A stretch of DNA of 64,000 nucleotides, from assembly GCA_036406475.1 (NCBI GenBank), contig DASXBA010000050.1, positions 45,174 through 109,173 on the forward strand. Reading direction: 5' to 3'. The translations under genes and the position numbers were made by a program. Positions 39,933-47,596 of the stretch are shown piece by piece. The notes beneath the pieces were generated by a model, which was not told where the DNA came from, ran no database searches, and worked only from the letters and a program-made list of their open reading frames with translations. How positions within the stretch are numbered: position 1 is the stretch's first letter; each line of letters starts with the position of its first letter. The DNA comes from DASXBA01 sp036406475. GTDB lineage: Bacteria > Actinomycetota > Thermoleophilia > Solirubrobacterales > Thermoleophilaceae.

Positions 39933-41021
39933 TCATGGCGCTGCGGCCGGGCCCAGGACTCGGGCGATCTGAACGTAAGTCAAGCCGCCGAAGTAGGAGC
40001 GCTCGATCGACGCTCTACGCGCGGCCGGCAGCGCCGCGAGCGCCGGCCACGGGTCGGCTACCAGGCCCCGCAGCCTGCGCAGCCTGCTGGCCGCACGGTC
40101 AAGGCGCCCGGCGAGGATCACGTCCAGCCCTGCCCAGGCCGCGAAGCACAAACTGCCGACGGTACCCGTCGCAGTCAGCAGGACTCCGGCGGCCGCGGCG
40201 CCCGCGACCCCCTGCGGGCCGAGGATCAAGAGGCTTGCCGCGGCCCCAACGCTGACTCCGAACGGGAGCTGGCCGAGCGTGACAACCGCTATCAGGACCG
40301 CGATCGCGTCGAACACGGAGGCGTCGATTCCCACGGCGTGCAGGAGCAGCCAGTTGCGCGCGATCTGGGCGAACACCGCGACGAGCACGAACGCGACGAG
40401 CCGGGCTTGCCCACGCAGTGAGCGCATGACGGCGAGTCCCTTGTATAGCCAGCACGCTTTCGCGGCGCCAAAGCATGTGAGCCCAACACCCAGGCCGATC
40501 ATCACGGCAACCAGCACGAGCGGCAGCCAGACCGGCAACCCGAGCGGCCCGACCAGCGTGAACGACGTGAGCGCCGCAAGCACCGCTTCGACCGTCAGGA
40601 TCGGCAGCTCGGCCGCGACAAGTGTCGGCACACGCGGACAGTCGGCCGGCGCCGACCGCCGCAGCGCGCCGATGCGCGCCGCGGTCCCGACCTGAGCGGT
40701 CAAGAGACTTCCCACAAAACCAATGCTCGAGGCCCGGAAGAGCCTCCTGCGACCGACGGTCCCGCCGGACGCAAGCACGCTCACGTGCCACGCCTCGGTG
40801 CGCGATACCAAGGCCACGATCTGAAGCGCGACCGCGAGCGCCACCACCATCGCCGGTGGGCCGGTGAGGGCCGAACGGAGCTCCGGCCACTTGCCGACCA
40901 GCGCGGCGCCGAGAACGAGGCTCGCAGCGACCGAGACGATCGCCGTGAGCACGATCCGGTGCTCGCGGCAGAGAGCTCCGAGAGTTGTGACCGCCGGTCG
41001 CCAGCCGGCGCGCCGGCCCAC
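39933..41021 (-). CDS. Flippase/LPG-synthase-like membrane protein with a sigma region-4-like C-terminal tail
   Basis: 362 residues. The first 320 have seven to eight predicted membrane helices of the lysylphosphatidylglycerol synthase TM (UPF0104) type: SVAASLVLGAALVGKWPELR, RASSIGFVGSLLTAQVGTAAR, LGVGLTCFG and FAQIARNWLLLHAVG. The last 30 residues, LPAARRASIERSYFGGLTYV and QIARVLG, match ECF sigma region 4 (LPxxxRxAIExxYFGGLTYxEIAxxLG) and stop abruptly. GTG at 41021 follows the upstream coiled-coil gene stop by one base. Either a true chimeric protein or a membrane-protein gene that has captured a broken sigma gene end. Confidence 0.75.
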   Translation of the reverse strand: MGRRAGWRPAVTTLGALCREHRIVLTAIVSVAASLVLGAALVGKWPELRSALTGPPAMVVALAVALQIVALVSRTEAWHVSVLASGGTVGRRRLFRASSIGFVGSLLTAQVGTAARIGALRRSAPADCPRVPTLVAAELPILTVEAVLAALTSFTLVGPLGLPVWLPLVLVAVMIGLGVGLTCFGAAKACWLYKGLAVMRSLRGQARLVAFVLVAVFAQIARNWLLLHAVGIDASVFDAIAVLIAVVTLGQLPFGVSVGAAASLLILGPQGVAGAAAAGVLLTATGTVGSLCFAAWAGLDVILAGRLDRAASRLRRLRGLVADPWPALAALPAARRASIERSYFGGLTYVQIARVLGPAAAP

Positions 41022-41022
41022 G

Positions 41023-41256
41023 CTAGATGCCCCGCCTTTGGGCGTCTTTGCTCAGGGCTCGTGCGATCTCAGCCGGCTGGGTCTTTCGCTCGAGCGCTGC
41101 CGTTTTGTCGTCGTGGCGCACCCACTCACGGTGAACGGCATCTTGGAGCGCCTCGACCTGGCCCTCCAGGCGGACGACCCGGCGCTCCAGCGCGTCGGTA
41201 CGGCGACTTGCCCGCTGAGCGAGCGATCGCCGCCAGCGACGAAGACGCTCCGGCAT
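41023..41256 (-). CDS. Small coiled-coil protein
   Basis: 77 residues, preceded by GGGGAGG 3 nt from the ATG. A basic N-terminus (RLRRWRRSLAQR) leads into a heptad-patterned helix (DALERRVVRLEGQVEALQDA), then a charged tail. Immediately followed by the flippase-like gene, so the two are probably translated together and may act together. No family recognised. Confidence 0.7.
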   Translation of the reverse strand: MPERLRRWRRSLAQRASRRTDALERRVVRLEGQVEALQDAVHREWVRHDDKTAALERKTQPAEIARALSKDAQRRGI

Positions 41257-41478
41257 GGACCTCCCCTCAACCTCGTCTGCGATTAACCGTCGGCGACAGG
41301 CGGAGGTAGGAGCCCGAGGGGCGGTCCGGCGATGCGGCCGGCGCGTCCTTGGAGTCTACTCCCGGTGTCCAGCGGGCCGGGGGCGCCGCCGAGCGACTGC
41401 TACCGTCGGTGGCCAGACCCGCTCGCTAGGCACCCCTCTCCTTCCGCGCGACCAGATTCGAGGGGACGAGGAGAACAA

Positions 41479-41679
41479 ATGCAAGTCCGGGACGACGTCC
41501 GTGCCCAGGCTGTCGCGCGACTCGATGGAGCCCGCCGGCAGCGCACCGAGTGCTCCGACCGTTACGAGGCAGCGCGCGGCTCCTCGCAGGAGCTGCCCGC
41601 TTCTACGGAGCTCGAAGCGGCCGAGGACCAGCTCGCCGCCCGGGAGGCCTGGCTCCAGTGGATTGACCGGGACTATTAG
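41479..41679 (+). CDS. Small hypothetical protein (66 aa)
   Basis: ATG preceded by GAGGAG at 5-6 nt spacing. Charged, alpha-helical sequence (MQVRDDVRAQAVARLDGARR) with a C-terminal region ELEAAEDQLAAREAWLQWIDRDY. No family is known. The good ribosome site and low sequence complexity of a normal helix support a real gene. Confidence 0.55.
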   Translation: MQVRDDVRAQAVARLDGARRQRTECSDRYEAARGSSQELPASTELEAAEDQLAAREAWLQWIDRDY

Positions 41680-41820
41680 CCCCCGCCCGAAAAAGCCGCG
41701 CGGCGATGCGAAGCAAACGGCCCGAAGCGACCGTCAGCGCGCCCAGAAGCTGAGACAGGTCCGGCGGCGCATAAGCGAGTTCGCCGCACAGGGCGCGCGC
41801 GGCCGGCGCCAGCCGCGCCC

Positions 41821-42021
41821 ATGACCTCCCACGAGTCAGAACGCCTAACAGACCTCCGCGAGGAGGCGCGCTACCGAAACGAGCGGCTCGCGCTCTACAA
41901 GGCTCGGCTCTACGCCGGGCGACCCCTCCACGCAGCCAAGCTGCGCGAGCTTAAGCGAGCCGCCGACGGAGCCTCCTCACGGCTTCGGCGCGCAGAGGCA
42001 CCGCACCATCGGCCCTCGTAA
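41821..42021 (+). CDS. Small hypothetical helical protein (66 aa)
   Basis: Highly charged helical frame with ESERLTDLREEARYRNERLA and LYAGRPLHAAKLRELKRAADG. Same size as the preceding small gene, but no clear similarity and no strong ribosome site. Lies close to the right island end. Weakly supported. Confidence 0.4.
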   Translation: MTSHESERLTDLREEARYRNERLALYKARLYAGRPLHAAKLRELKRAADGASSRLRRAEAPHHRPS

Positions 42022-42160
42022 CCAAGCGCCTCGACCCTCGTCGCCGACCCCTCGGACCTCATGAAGCCCTTCCATTGACCTGGTGGCATCAGCTCAGCGA
42101 CCGACGCCGCTTGGCATTGCTGCACTAGGCGTGACGCCCCGCTGGTGGGCCCGCAGACGT

Positions 42161-42175
42161 ACACCTCGCGCACAC
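42161..42175 (+). repeat. Possible arm-type site, right
   Basis: Partner of the 15-mer at 37936-37950, one mismatch, same orientation. Confidence 0.3.
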
Positions 42176-42288
42176 GAGCCCGCACACAGCCGGAAAAGCG
42201 TGGGAGCGGCGTGTAGCCAGATTCAGCAGGTTTTGCAGGGAAACATAGTCGGAGTGCCGCGCACACTCCCGGCGTTTGCACCCCTTTC

Positions 42289-42337
42289 CACGACTGAAAA
42301 TCGTGGTGTCGCCAGTTCGATTCTGGCCCTCGCCATC
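42289..42337 (+). repeat. Right attachment repeat (attR), tRNA-Phe 3' half copy
   Basis: 49 bp identical to 37830-37878. It lacks the acceptor 5' strand and D arm, so it is not a functional tRNA; it marks the original tRNA 3' end displaced by integration. Confidence 0.92.
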
Positions 42338-42414
42338 ACGCGGCTGCGGCGCATCGCCTGACGGCGTCCTCGGTCGCTCGCGTGCAGAGCACGCGTCGCT
42401 CCCTGCGTCCTTGT

Positions 42415-42458
42415 CAGGCGGGCGCCTCGCCGCCTGATGGCGAGGGCTTCGCCCTCGC
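42415..42458. terminator. Two adjacent GC hairpins
   Basis: Stem caggcgg/ccgcctg (42415-42421 with 42430-42436) and stem gcgagggc/gccctcgc with a ttc loop (42440-42458). They lie just after the stop of the minus-strand LuxR remnant and probably were its terminator. Confidence 0.6.
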
Positions 42459-42472
42459 ACTCCGCTCGCGAA

Positions 42473-42799
42473 TCAGCTTCGTAGGAGCGCAAGTACCGCG
42501 CTTACGCGGCGATGACCGCCCGGGGTGGGGCGGAGGCCGAGCTTCATGAAGATGCCGTGGACGTGTGCTTCGATCGTCTTTGGGGAGAGGTACAGCCGCT
42601 CGCAGATTCCCTGGTTCGAGAGCCCCTCGGCCATCAGCTCGAGGACTTCCCGCTCTCGCTGGGTCAAGTCCCCCACGGGGTCGTGGTCCCGCTGGCGGCC
42701 CAGCAGCCGCGAGACGACCTCTGGATCGATTGCCGAGCCGCCCTCTCCGACTCGCCTGACCGCGTCGCCGAACTCCTTCACGTCCGTGACCCGATCCTT
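42473..42799 (-). pseudogene. 5'-truncated NarL/LuxR-type response regulator
   Basis: Retains KDRVTDVKEFGDAVRRVG, the end of a receiver domain, and a complete LuxR HTH (LTQREREVLELMAEGLSNQG, ERLYLSPKTIEAHVHGIFMK). The phospho-acceptor half of the receiver and the start are missing. Its 5' end abuts the truncated SnoaL gene on the other strand at about 42800. Confidence 0.82.
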
Positions 42800-42802
42800 C
42801 AC

Positions 42803-43162
42803 GGGGCGGTGGAGGTCTGCGCCCCCGACTGCGTACTCAGCGACAACAGCCGCGAGCTGCACGGACGCGATGCCATCCAGGCCGCCACACAGGCCTATTT
42901 CGATGCCTTCTCGGACATGCGCCTCGAGGTCGTCTCGCTGCACGTCGAGGGCAACACCGTCTTCCAGGAGTGGCGCAGCTCCGGGACCCACGACGGCGAG
43001 ATGCTGGGCATCCCCGCCACGGGCCGGCGAGCCGAGACGACGGGCGCGGCCATCGACGAGTTCGGCGACGACGGCCTGGTGCACCGCAGCGCGCTCTACT
43101 GGGACTCGGCCAAGCTGCTCCAGGACATCGGCGTCCTGCCGGCCGCCGAGGTGAGCGCCTGA
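42803..43162 (+). pseudogene. 5'-truncated SnoaL-like polyketide-cyclase gene
   Basis: Begins inside the fold at EVCAPDCVLSDNSRELHGRDAI and continues normally through AYFDAFSDMRLEVVSLHVEG, FQEWRSSGTHDGEMLGIPATG, the DEFGDDGLVHRSALYWD stretch and a proper stop. The N-terminal helices are lost, though a GTG at 42809 could still start a shortened protein. Its 3' end is duplicated, damaged, at 44221-44385. Confidence 0.78.
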
Positions 43163-43169
43163 CGCAGCG

Positions 43170-43564
43170 ATGTCGCAGGAGAACGTGGACGTCGTACGTC
43201 GCTTCTATGAGGACTTCTCCCGAGGCGACGTGAAGCTGCTCTTGGCGCGTTCGAGCCGGAGGTCGAAGCCCGCGACCACGACATTCCCGACGCGGCGGAG
43301 TACCGAGGGCTCGAGGGACTGCTGCGCTGGCAGGCCGATTGGCAACGCAGCTGGGAGAGCTGGCGCTGGGACCCGACGGAGTTCATCGACGCCGGCGATC
43401 GCGTAGTCGTCGTGCTGCGCGTTCACGCAAGAGGTCGCGGGAGCGGTGTCGATCTCGAGCGGACCGACGGTGCGGTGTGGACGCTCCGCAAGGGCAAGTG
43501 CGTGCTACTCGACTACTACGGGAGCAAGGACGATGCCCTCGAAGCCGTTGGACTGCGGGGCTAG
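43170..43564 (+). pseudogene. Frameshifted SnoaL-like gene
   Basis: Starts MSQENVDVVRRFYEDFSRGD in one frame, then after about 43247 the homology moves to the next frame (FEPEVEARDHDIPDAAEYRG, EFIDAGDRVVVVLRVHARGR, KGKCVLLDYYGSKDDALEAVG) up to the stop at 43564. A single base appears lost between LLA and FEPEVE. Without the frameshift it would be a normal SnoaL/NTF2 protein of about 130 residues. Confidence 0.82.
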
Positions 43565-43580
43565 GGATGGCGGGAAGCCT

Positions 43581-43760
43581 CTACCGCGGATTGAGCAGCC
43601 GGGCGACCCGCTCGAGGAAGCTGGGGCTCCGCGGCGTGACTCGAGCCCGACCGCTCCGGGCGCGCCGCTGTTTTCGCTGGTACCGCTCGGCGCCGTCGCG
43701 CTCGTTTTCGGTCGCCGACAGGGCGTCGGCGAGCCTGCGCTCTCGGGCTTGATCGCTCAT
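43581..43760 (-). CDS. Small basic protein (59 aa)
   Basis: ATG at 43760 preceded by a purine-rich AGAGAG. 59 residues, strongly charged (MSDQARERRLADALSATENE), then basic, ending FLERVARLLNPR. No family known. Lies 17 nt after the next small gene on the same strand, suggesting a two-gene unit. Confidence 0.5.
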   Translation of the reverse strand: MSDQARERRLADALSATENERDGAERYQRKQRRARSGRARVTPRSPSFLERVARLLNPR

Positions 43761-43777
43761 CTCTCTGCCGCTCCGGC

Positions 43778-43999
43778 TTACTGGAGCGCCGCGAGGTTGG
43801 CCCGCGCGGCAAGCTCCTGCTCGGACCGATCCCTCAGAGAGAAGGCGAATAGCCACAGCGCTGCCTTCTCATCAGTGCTCAGCTCGTCGACCTGGTCGAT
43901 CACGTCCTCGACCTGGCCGAATGACTGGCCAGCCCGCAACAGCTCCGTTACCGCGTCCCGGTGGCTGTCCAGGGCCGATCTCACTCGGGTCCCGCTCAT
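43778..43999 (-). CDS. Small hypothetical helical protein (73 aa)
   Basis: ATG at 43999 preceded by GAGGGGG. 73 residues, acidic and helical (SHRDAVTELLRAGQSFGQVE, DVIDQVDELSTDEKAALWLF), with AFSLRDRSEQELAARANLAAL at the end. No family recognised. Its helix pattern and ribosome site support a real gene, the first of the two-gene unit. Confidence 0.6.
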   Translation of the reverse strand: MSGTRVRSALDSHRDAVTELLRAGQSFGQVEDVIDQVDELSTDEKAALWLFAFSLRDRSEQELAARANLAALQ

Positions 44000-44121
44000 C
44001 GGCGGTACCCCCTCTTCTGGATCCCGCCCCGGGCGTCACACGCCTGGGTAAGTCTCCCGTCGGGTGCCTCCCAATGTACAGAGCGCGCCAACGCGGCTCG
44101 TGCTGCCCCTTGCCACTCGGG

Positions 44122-44217
44122 TCAGAGCCGGTAGCGGAGGATCGCCGCGACCGGGCCGCCGCCGGGCACGTCCGGGCGGCGGACGGTGAGGACCCGACCT
44201 CCCGTGAGCAGCACCCT
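44122..44217 (-). pseudogene. Possible 3' remnant of an unidentified gene
   Basis: Minus-strand frame ending GGRVLTVRRPDVPGGGPVAA then ILRYRL and a stop. The codon pattern looks like the true end of a protein, but upstream (44221 onward) the frame runs into the SnoaL fragment read in reverse. Family unknown. Confidence 0.35.
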
Positions 44218-44220
44218 CGG

Positions 44221-44385
44221 GAGATGCTGGGCATCGCCGCCGCAAACCGTCGGGTCGAGACGACCGGCGCGGCCATCGACGAGTTCGGCGACGACGGCCT
44301 GGTGCACCGCAGCGCTGGGACTCGGCCGAGCTGCTCAAGGACTTCGGCGTTCTGCCGGCCGGCGGGATGAGTGCCTGACGCAGCG
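44221..44385 (+). pseudogene. Duplicated, damaged SnoaL 3' fragment
   Basis: Matches 42998-43169 closely at DNA level, including bases after the stop (tgacgcagcg), apart from a 7-nt deletion after the HRSA codons that shifts the frame. Encodes EMLGIAAANRRVETTGAAID and EFGDDGLVHRSA before the shift. Confidence 0.82.
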
Positions 44386-44448
44386 CGGCGCGTCAACCCA
44401 GCAGGCTGACTCGTCGCGGGACCGGCAGGCCTTGCGATCATCGCCGCG

Positions 44449-45036
44449 ATGAACGCCGACCGCTTGCGAGTCGCGGCCGAACTGCTCGCCCGCTCTCGCT
44501 CACACGACGCAGCGCAGAGCGACCGGCTGCTGCGCTTTCGCAACGTCGAGCCCGAGACGGCAGGGCTACTCGGCGTGCTCATCCGCGCGACACGGGCGCA
44601 GCGGATCCTGGAGCTCGGGACCTCGAATGGCTACTCGACGATCTGGCTCGCCGACGCCGCAGAGGCGACTGGCGGCGCTGTGACGAGCGTCGAGATCGAC
44701 CCCGAGCGGACAGCCATGGCCAAGGCCAGCCTCGCGAAAGCGGGGCTCGAGGTCGAGCTGCACACCGAGGACGCCGCAGATGCGCTGCGCTCTTCGCCGG
44801 ACGGGGCGTGGGACTTCGTGTTCCTCGACGCCGAGCGCCCGGCCTACGCCGGTTACTGGCCCGATCTCCTTCGGGTGCTGCGCCGCGACGGTGGGACGGT
44901 CGCGATCGACAACGTCCTGTCTCATCCCGACCAGGTCGCCGCGGTCACCGAGCTGATCGAGGCCGAGCCAACCGTGACCAGCGCGCTCGTGCCGATCGGC
45001 GCCGGTCTGCGGCTTGCGGTCCGCTACTGCCGGTAG
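44449..45036 (+). CDS. O-methyltransferase-like SAM enzyme
   Basis: 195 residues of the class-I SAM methyltransferase (MTF3/YrrM-like O-methyltransferase). SAM motifs: ILELGTSNGYSTIWLADA, TSVEIDPERTAMA, DAADALRSSPDGAWDFVFLDAE and IDNVLSHPDQ. The N-terminal part lacks the extra helix of catechol methyltransferases. Substrate unknown. It marks the return to intact genes after the accessory region. Confidence 0.93.
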   Translation: MNADRLRVAAELLARSRSHDAAQSDRLLRFRNVEPETAGLLGVLIRATRAQRILELGTSNGYSTIWLADAAEATGGAVTSVEIDPERTAMAKASLAKAGLEVELHTEDAADALRSSPDGAWDFVFLDAERPAYAGYWPDLLRVLRRDGGTVAIDNVLSHPDQVAAVTELIEAEPTVTSALVPIGAGLRLAVRYCR

Positions 45037-45108
45037 CGCGTCCCAGTCGCCCACCGCACAGGTGTGGCGGAGGCGAACGCTACTCCGCCGATTCGCTCGC
45101 CCCTGGGG

Positions 45109-47043
45109 CTACCGGCGGATGAGCGGGGCGTCGTCCGCGCCGTCGGCCTGCTCCGTGAGCCGGGCGCGCCACGCCGCCGCTCTGACCGCGTCGGTGAGCG
45201 TGGCCAGGTCGTAGGCGCCCTGGTGGCGGCGCCCGTTGATGAAGAAGCTGGGCGTGCCGGCCACTCCGCTCGCGTCCGCGGTCGCGACGTCCTCGGCCAC
45301 GCGCTCGGCGTACTCACGGCGGCGTAGCTCGTCCCAGAACCGGTCGAGGTCGAGGTTCAGCTCCTCGGCGTAGCGCCCCAGGTCCCGCGGCGTCAGCGCG
45401 TCCTGATGGTCGAACAGCTTGTCGTGCATCTCCCAGAAGCGGCCTTGGGCGGCGGCCGCCTCAGCCGCCTCTGCGGCCATCTGGGTATTCGGGTGGACGT
45501 CGTTCAGGGGCAGGTGCCGCCAGACATAGCGGAGCTCGTGGCCGAACGACTGGAGGAGCTCGCGGATCACCACCTCGGCCTGGCCGCAGTACGGGCACTC
45601 GTAGTCGCCGTACTCGATCAGAGTGACCGGCGCCTCGTCCGAGCCGCGGACGTGGTCGCGGCCGGGGTCGACGTCGTCGGAGAGGTCGAGGATCTCGTCG
45701 GTCGTGCCCGCGAGCTGGCGGGCCCGCTTCCGGTCGGGGACGCGCCCGATCACCCTCGTGACGACCCAGCTGAGCAGCGAGGCGAGAAGGGCGGCGCACA
45801 GGACTCCGAGCTTCGCCTCTTCGAGTCGGCGGCCGTGGAACGCGATCGACGAGATCAGGAGCGAGACCGTGAACCCGACCCCGGCAACCGTGCCGCCGAG
45901 GGTGAAGACCGGCCAGCTGAGCGAGCGCCGGAGCCCGCCGAGCCGGGGCCGCGAGGCGAGCCACGTCGCCGTGAGGACACCCAGGGGCTTCCCGGCCACA
46001 TAGCCGACGAGGATGCCGAGCGTCACCGGCGAGCCGACCGCGTCGCCGAGCAGCGAGCCGTTCAGGTGGATGCCGGCGTTCGCCAGGGCGAACAGCGGGA
46101 CGATCAGGTAGCTCGTCCAGGGATGGAAGAAGTACTGGAGCCGCTCGTTGGGCGAGATGGCCGAGGCCATGCTCAGGCGGGCGGAGCGGGCAAGGGCCGC
46201 GGTCGGCTGCTCGCGGAAGGCTCGCGTCTCTTCCGTGACCCGCTCGAGGTCCGTCCGCGCGGGCGGGTACGCGCTCGCCACGAGCCCCACGGCGAGACCG
46301 GCGATCACGGGGTCGATGCCGGACTCGTAGAGCGCCACCCAGAAGGCGATGCCGACCACCCAGACGGCCTGCCGGCGCCAGGCGAGCGGCGCATAGCGCA
46401 GCGGGAGCAGCACGAGAAAGAGGCCGGCGGCCACGGCGAGCGGTACGAACGAGACGTGATCCGTGTAGACCGTCGCGATCACCGCGAGCGCCACCAGGTC
46501 GTCCACGACCGCGAGGGTGAGCAGGAAGACGCGCAGGCGCGTCCCCTTGGGGGCCACCAGGGCGAGCACCCCGAGGGCGAAGGCCGTGTCGGTGGACATC
46601 GCCGCCCCGAAGCCGTGGGCGCCGCTGCCACCGGCGTTGAAGGCCAGGAAGATGGCGACCGGAAGCACCATTCCGCCAAGCGCCGCGACCACGGGGATCG
46701 CGATCCGCCGCCGCTCGCGCAGCTCCCCGGTGTCGAGCTCGCGCTTGGCCTCGAGCCCGACGACGAGGAAGAAGAACGTCATCAGACCTTCGTTGACCCA
46801 GTGCCGCAGGTCCTGGGAGATCCCGGAGCTCCCTACCTGGATAGAGAGCTTCGTCGTCCAGACCGACTCATACGAGCTCGACCAGGGCGAGTTCGCCCAC
46901 AGCAGCGCAGCGACCGCCGCGCTCAGCAACACGACCGCCCCGCCGGTCTCCGTGCTGAGGAAGTCGCGGACCGGCGAGGCGAGGTTCCGCGCCCACGCCG
47001 TGCGGCCGGTCAACGGTCCCGCCGTTCCGGCCGTGGCGTTCAT
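45109..47043 (-). CDS. nhaA: Na+/H+ antiporter NhaA fused to a DsbA-like thioredoxin domain
   Basis: 644 residues. Residues 20-430 form an NhaA antiporter with the conserved LRHWVNEGLMTFFFLVVGLE, GGMVLPVAIF, STDTAFALGVLAL and VVDDLVALAVIA (the two Asp of ion exchange). After a linker (DLSDDVDPGRDHV) residues 460-640 form a thioredoxin/DsbA domain with IEYGDYECPYCGQ, DVHPNTQMAAEAAEAA, and the cis-Pro region VAGTPSFFINGRRHQGAYD. The fusion is known in actinobacteria but its function is not established. Confidence 0.94.
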   Translation of the reverse strand: MNATAGTAGPLTGRTAWARNLASPVRDFLSTETGGAVVLLSAAVAALLWANSPWSSSYESVWTTKLSIQVGSSGISQDLRHWVNEGLMTFFFLVVGLEAKRELDTGELRERRRIAIPVVAALGGMVLPVAIFLAFNAGGSGAHGFGAAMSTDTAFALGVLALVAPKGTRLRVFLLTLAVVDDLVALAVIATVYTDHVSFVPLAVAAGLFLVLLPLRYAPLAWRRQAVWVVGIAFWVALYESGIDPVIAGLAVGLVASAYPPARTDLERVTEETRAFREQPTAALARSARLSMASAISPNERLQYFFHPWTSYLIVPLFALANAGIHLNGSLLGDAVGSPVTLGILVGYVAGKPLGVLTATWLASRPRLGGLRRSLSWPVFTLGGTVAGVGFTVSLLISSIAFHGRRLEEAKLGVLCAALLASLLSWVVTRVIGRVPDRKRARQLAGTTDEILDLSDDVDPGRDHVRGSDEAPVTLIEYGDYECPYCGQAEVVIRELLQSFGHELRYVWRHLPLNDVHPNTQMAAEAAEAAAAQGRFWEMHDKLFDHQDALTPRDLGRYAEELNLDLDRFWDELRRREYAERVAEDVATADASGVAGTPSFFINGRRHQGAYDLATLTDAVRAAAWRARLTEQADGADDAPLIRR

Positions 47044-47095
47044 GCGCGATACGGTAAGCGGGGGCGCCGGGCGGAGCGCAGGCGCGAGCTGGCTC

Positions 47096-47497
47096 TTAGC
47101 CGAGCGACTCGAGCAGGTCGTTGCAGGCCTGCTCGCAGCGGCTGCACACCTCGGCGCAAATGCGGCAGTGCTCGTGGTGCTCGGCGTGGCGCTCGCACTC
47201 CTTGCGGCAGGCGTTGCAGACCACCACGCAGCTCTCAACTGCTGCACGAACGACGGCGACGTCGGACTCGGTCTGGCGGAACACGACGCGGCCCGTGGAC
47301 TCGCATACGTCGGCGCAGTCGAGACAACGGCGAATGCAGCGCACCATCTCCTGCAGATCGCTCTCGCCGAGGTCGGCATCGGCGCAGCTGGTGCAGGTGG
47401 CGGCGCAGTCGATGCAGGCCTCGATACAGCGGACCACCACGTCGCGATCGCCGCCGCGGGGCTGCGGATGCGCCTCGAGCATCTCTCGAACGGTCAC
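47096..47497 (-). CDS. Four-helix-bundle copper-binding protein (Csp/DUF326)
   Basis: 133 residues, strongly Cys-rich with the spacing of copper-storage four-helix bundles: CIEACIDCAATCTSCAD, CIRRCLDCADVCE, CVVVCNACRKEC and CRICAEVCSRCEQAC. It has no signal peptide, so it would bind copper in the cytoplasm (Csp3-like). It follows the NhaA gene on the same strand but no copper regulator is nearby. Confidence 0.93.
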   Translation of the reverse strand: MTVREMLEAHPQPRGGDRDVVVRCIEACIDCAATCTSCADADLGESDLQEMVRCIRRCLDCADVCESTGRVVFRQTESDVAVVRAAVESCVVVCNACRKECERHAEHHEHCRICAEVCSRCEQACNDLLESLG

Positions 47498-47596
47498 TTT
47501 GCCTCCTTCAACGTCGCGGGCTTGAGGAAGAGTCCCACCAGGCGCCCCGCGAAACCAGGGACTCGACCGGTTTCAGCGGGTCGCCACGGAGCGGCG

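Larger units (their letters stand above)
37830..42337. mobile_element. tRNA-Phe-integrated genomic island (about 4.5 kb)
   Basis: Bounded by a 49-bp perfect direct repeat (37830-37878 and 42289-42337) that covers the 3' half of tRNA-Phe. Contents: truncated GGDEF-EAL gene, an anti-sigma-kinase remnant, a 0.7-kb stretch without a clear gene, a flippase-like chimera and its coiled-coil partner, and two small ORFs. No integrase, excisionase or replication gene is recognised, so it appears to be a decayed or satellite element. Confidence 0.82.

Noticed and set aside
42289..42337. Second tRNA gene
   Set aside because: Only the 3' half of tRNA-Phe is present; it lacks the acceptor 5' strand and D arm.
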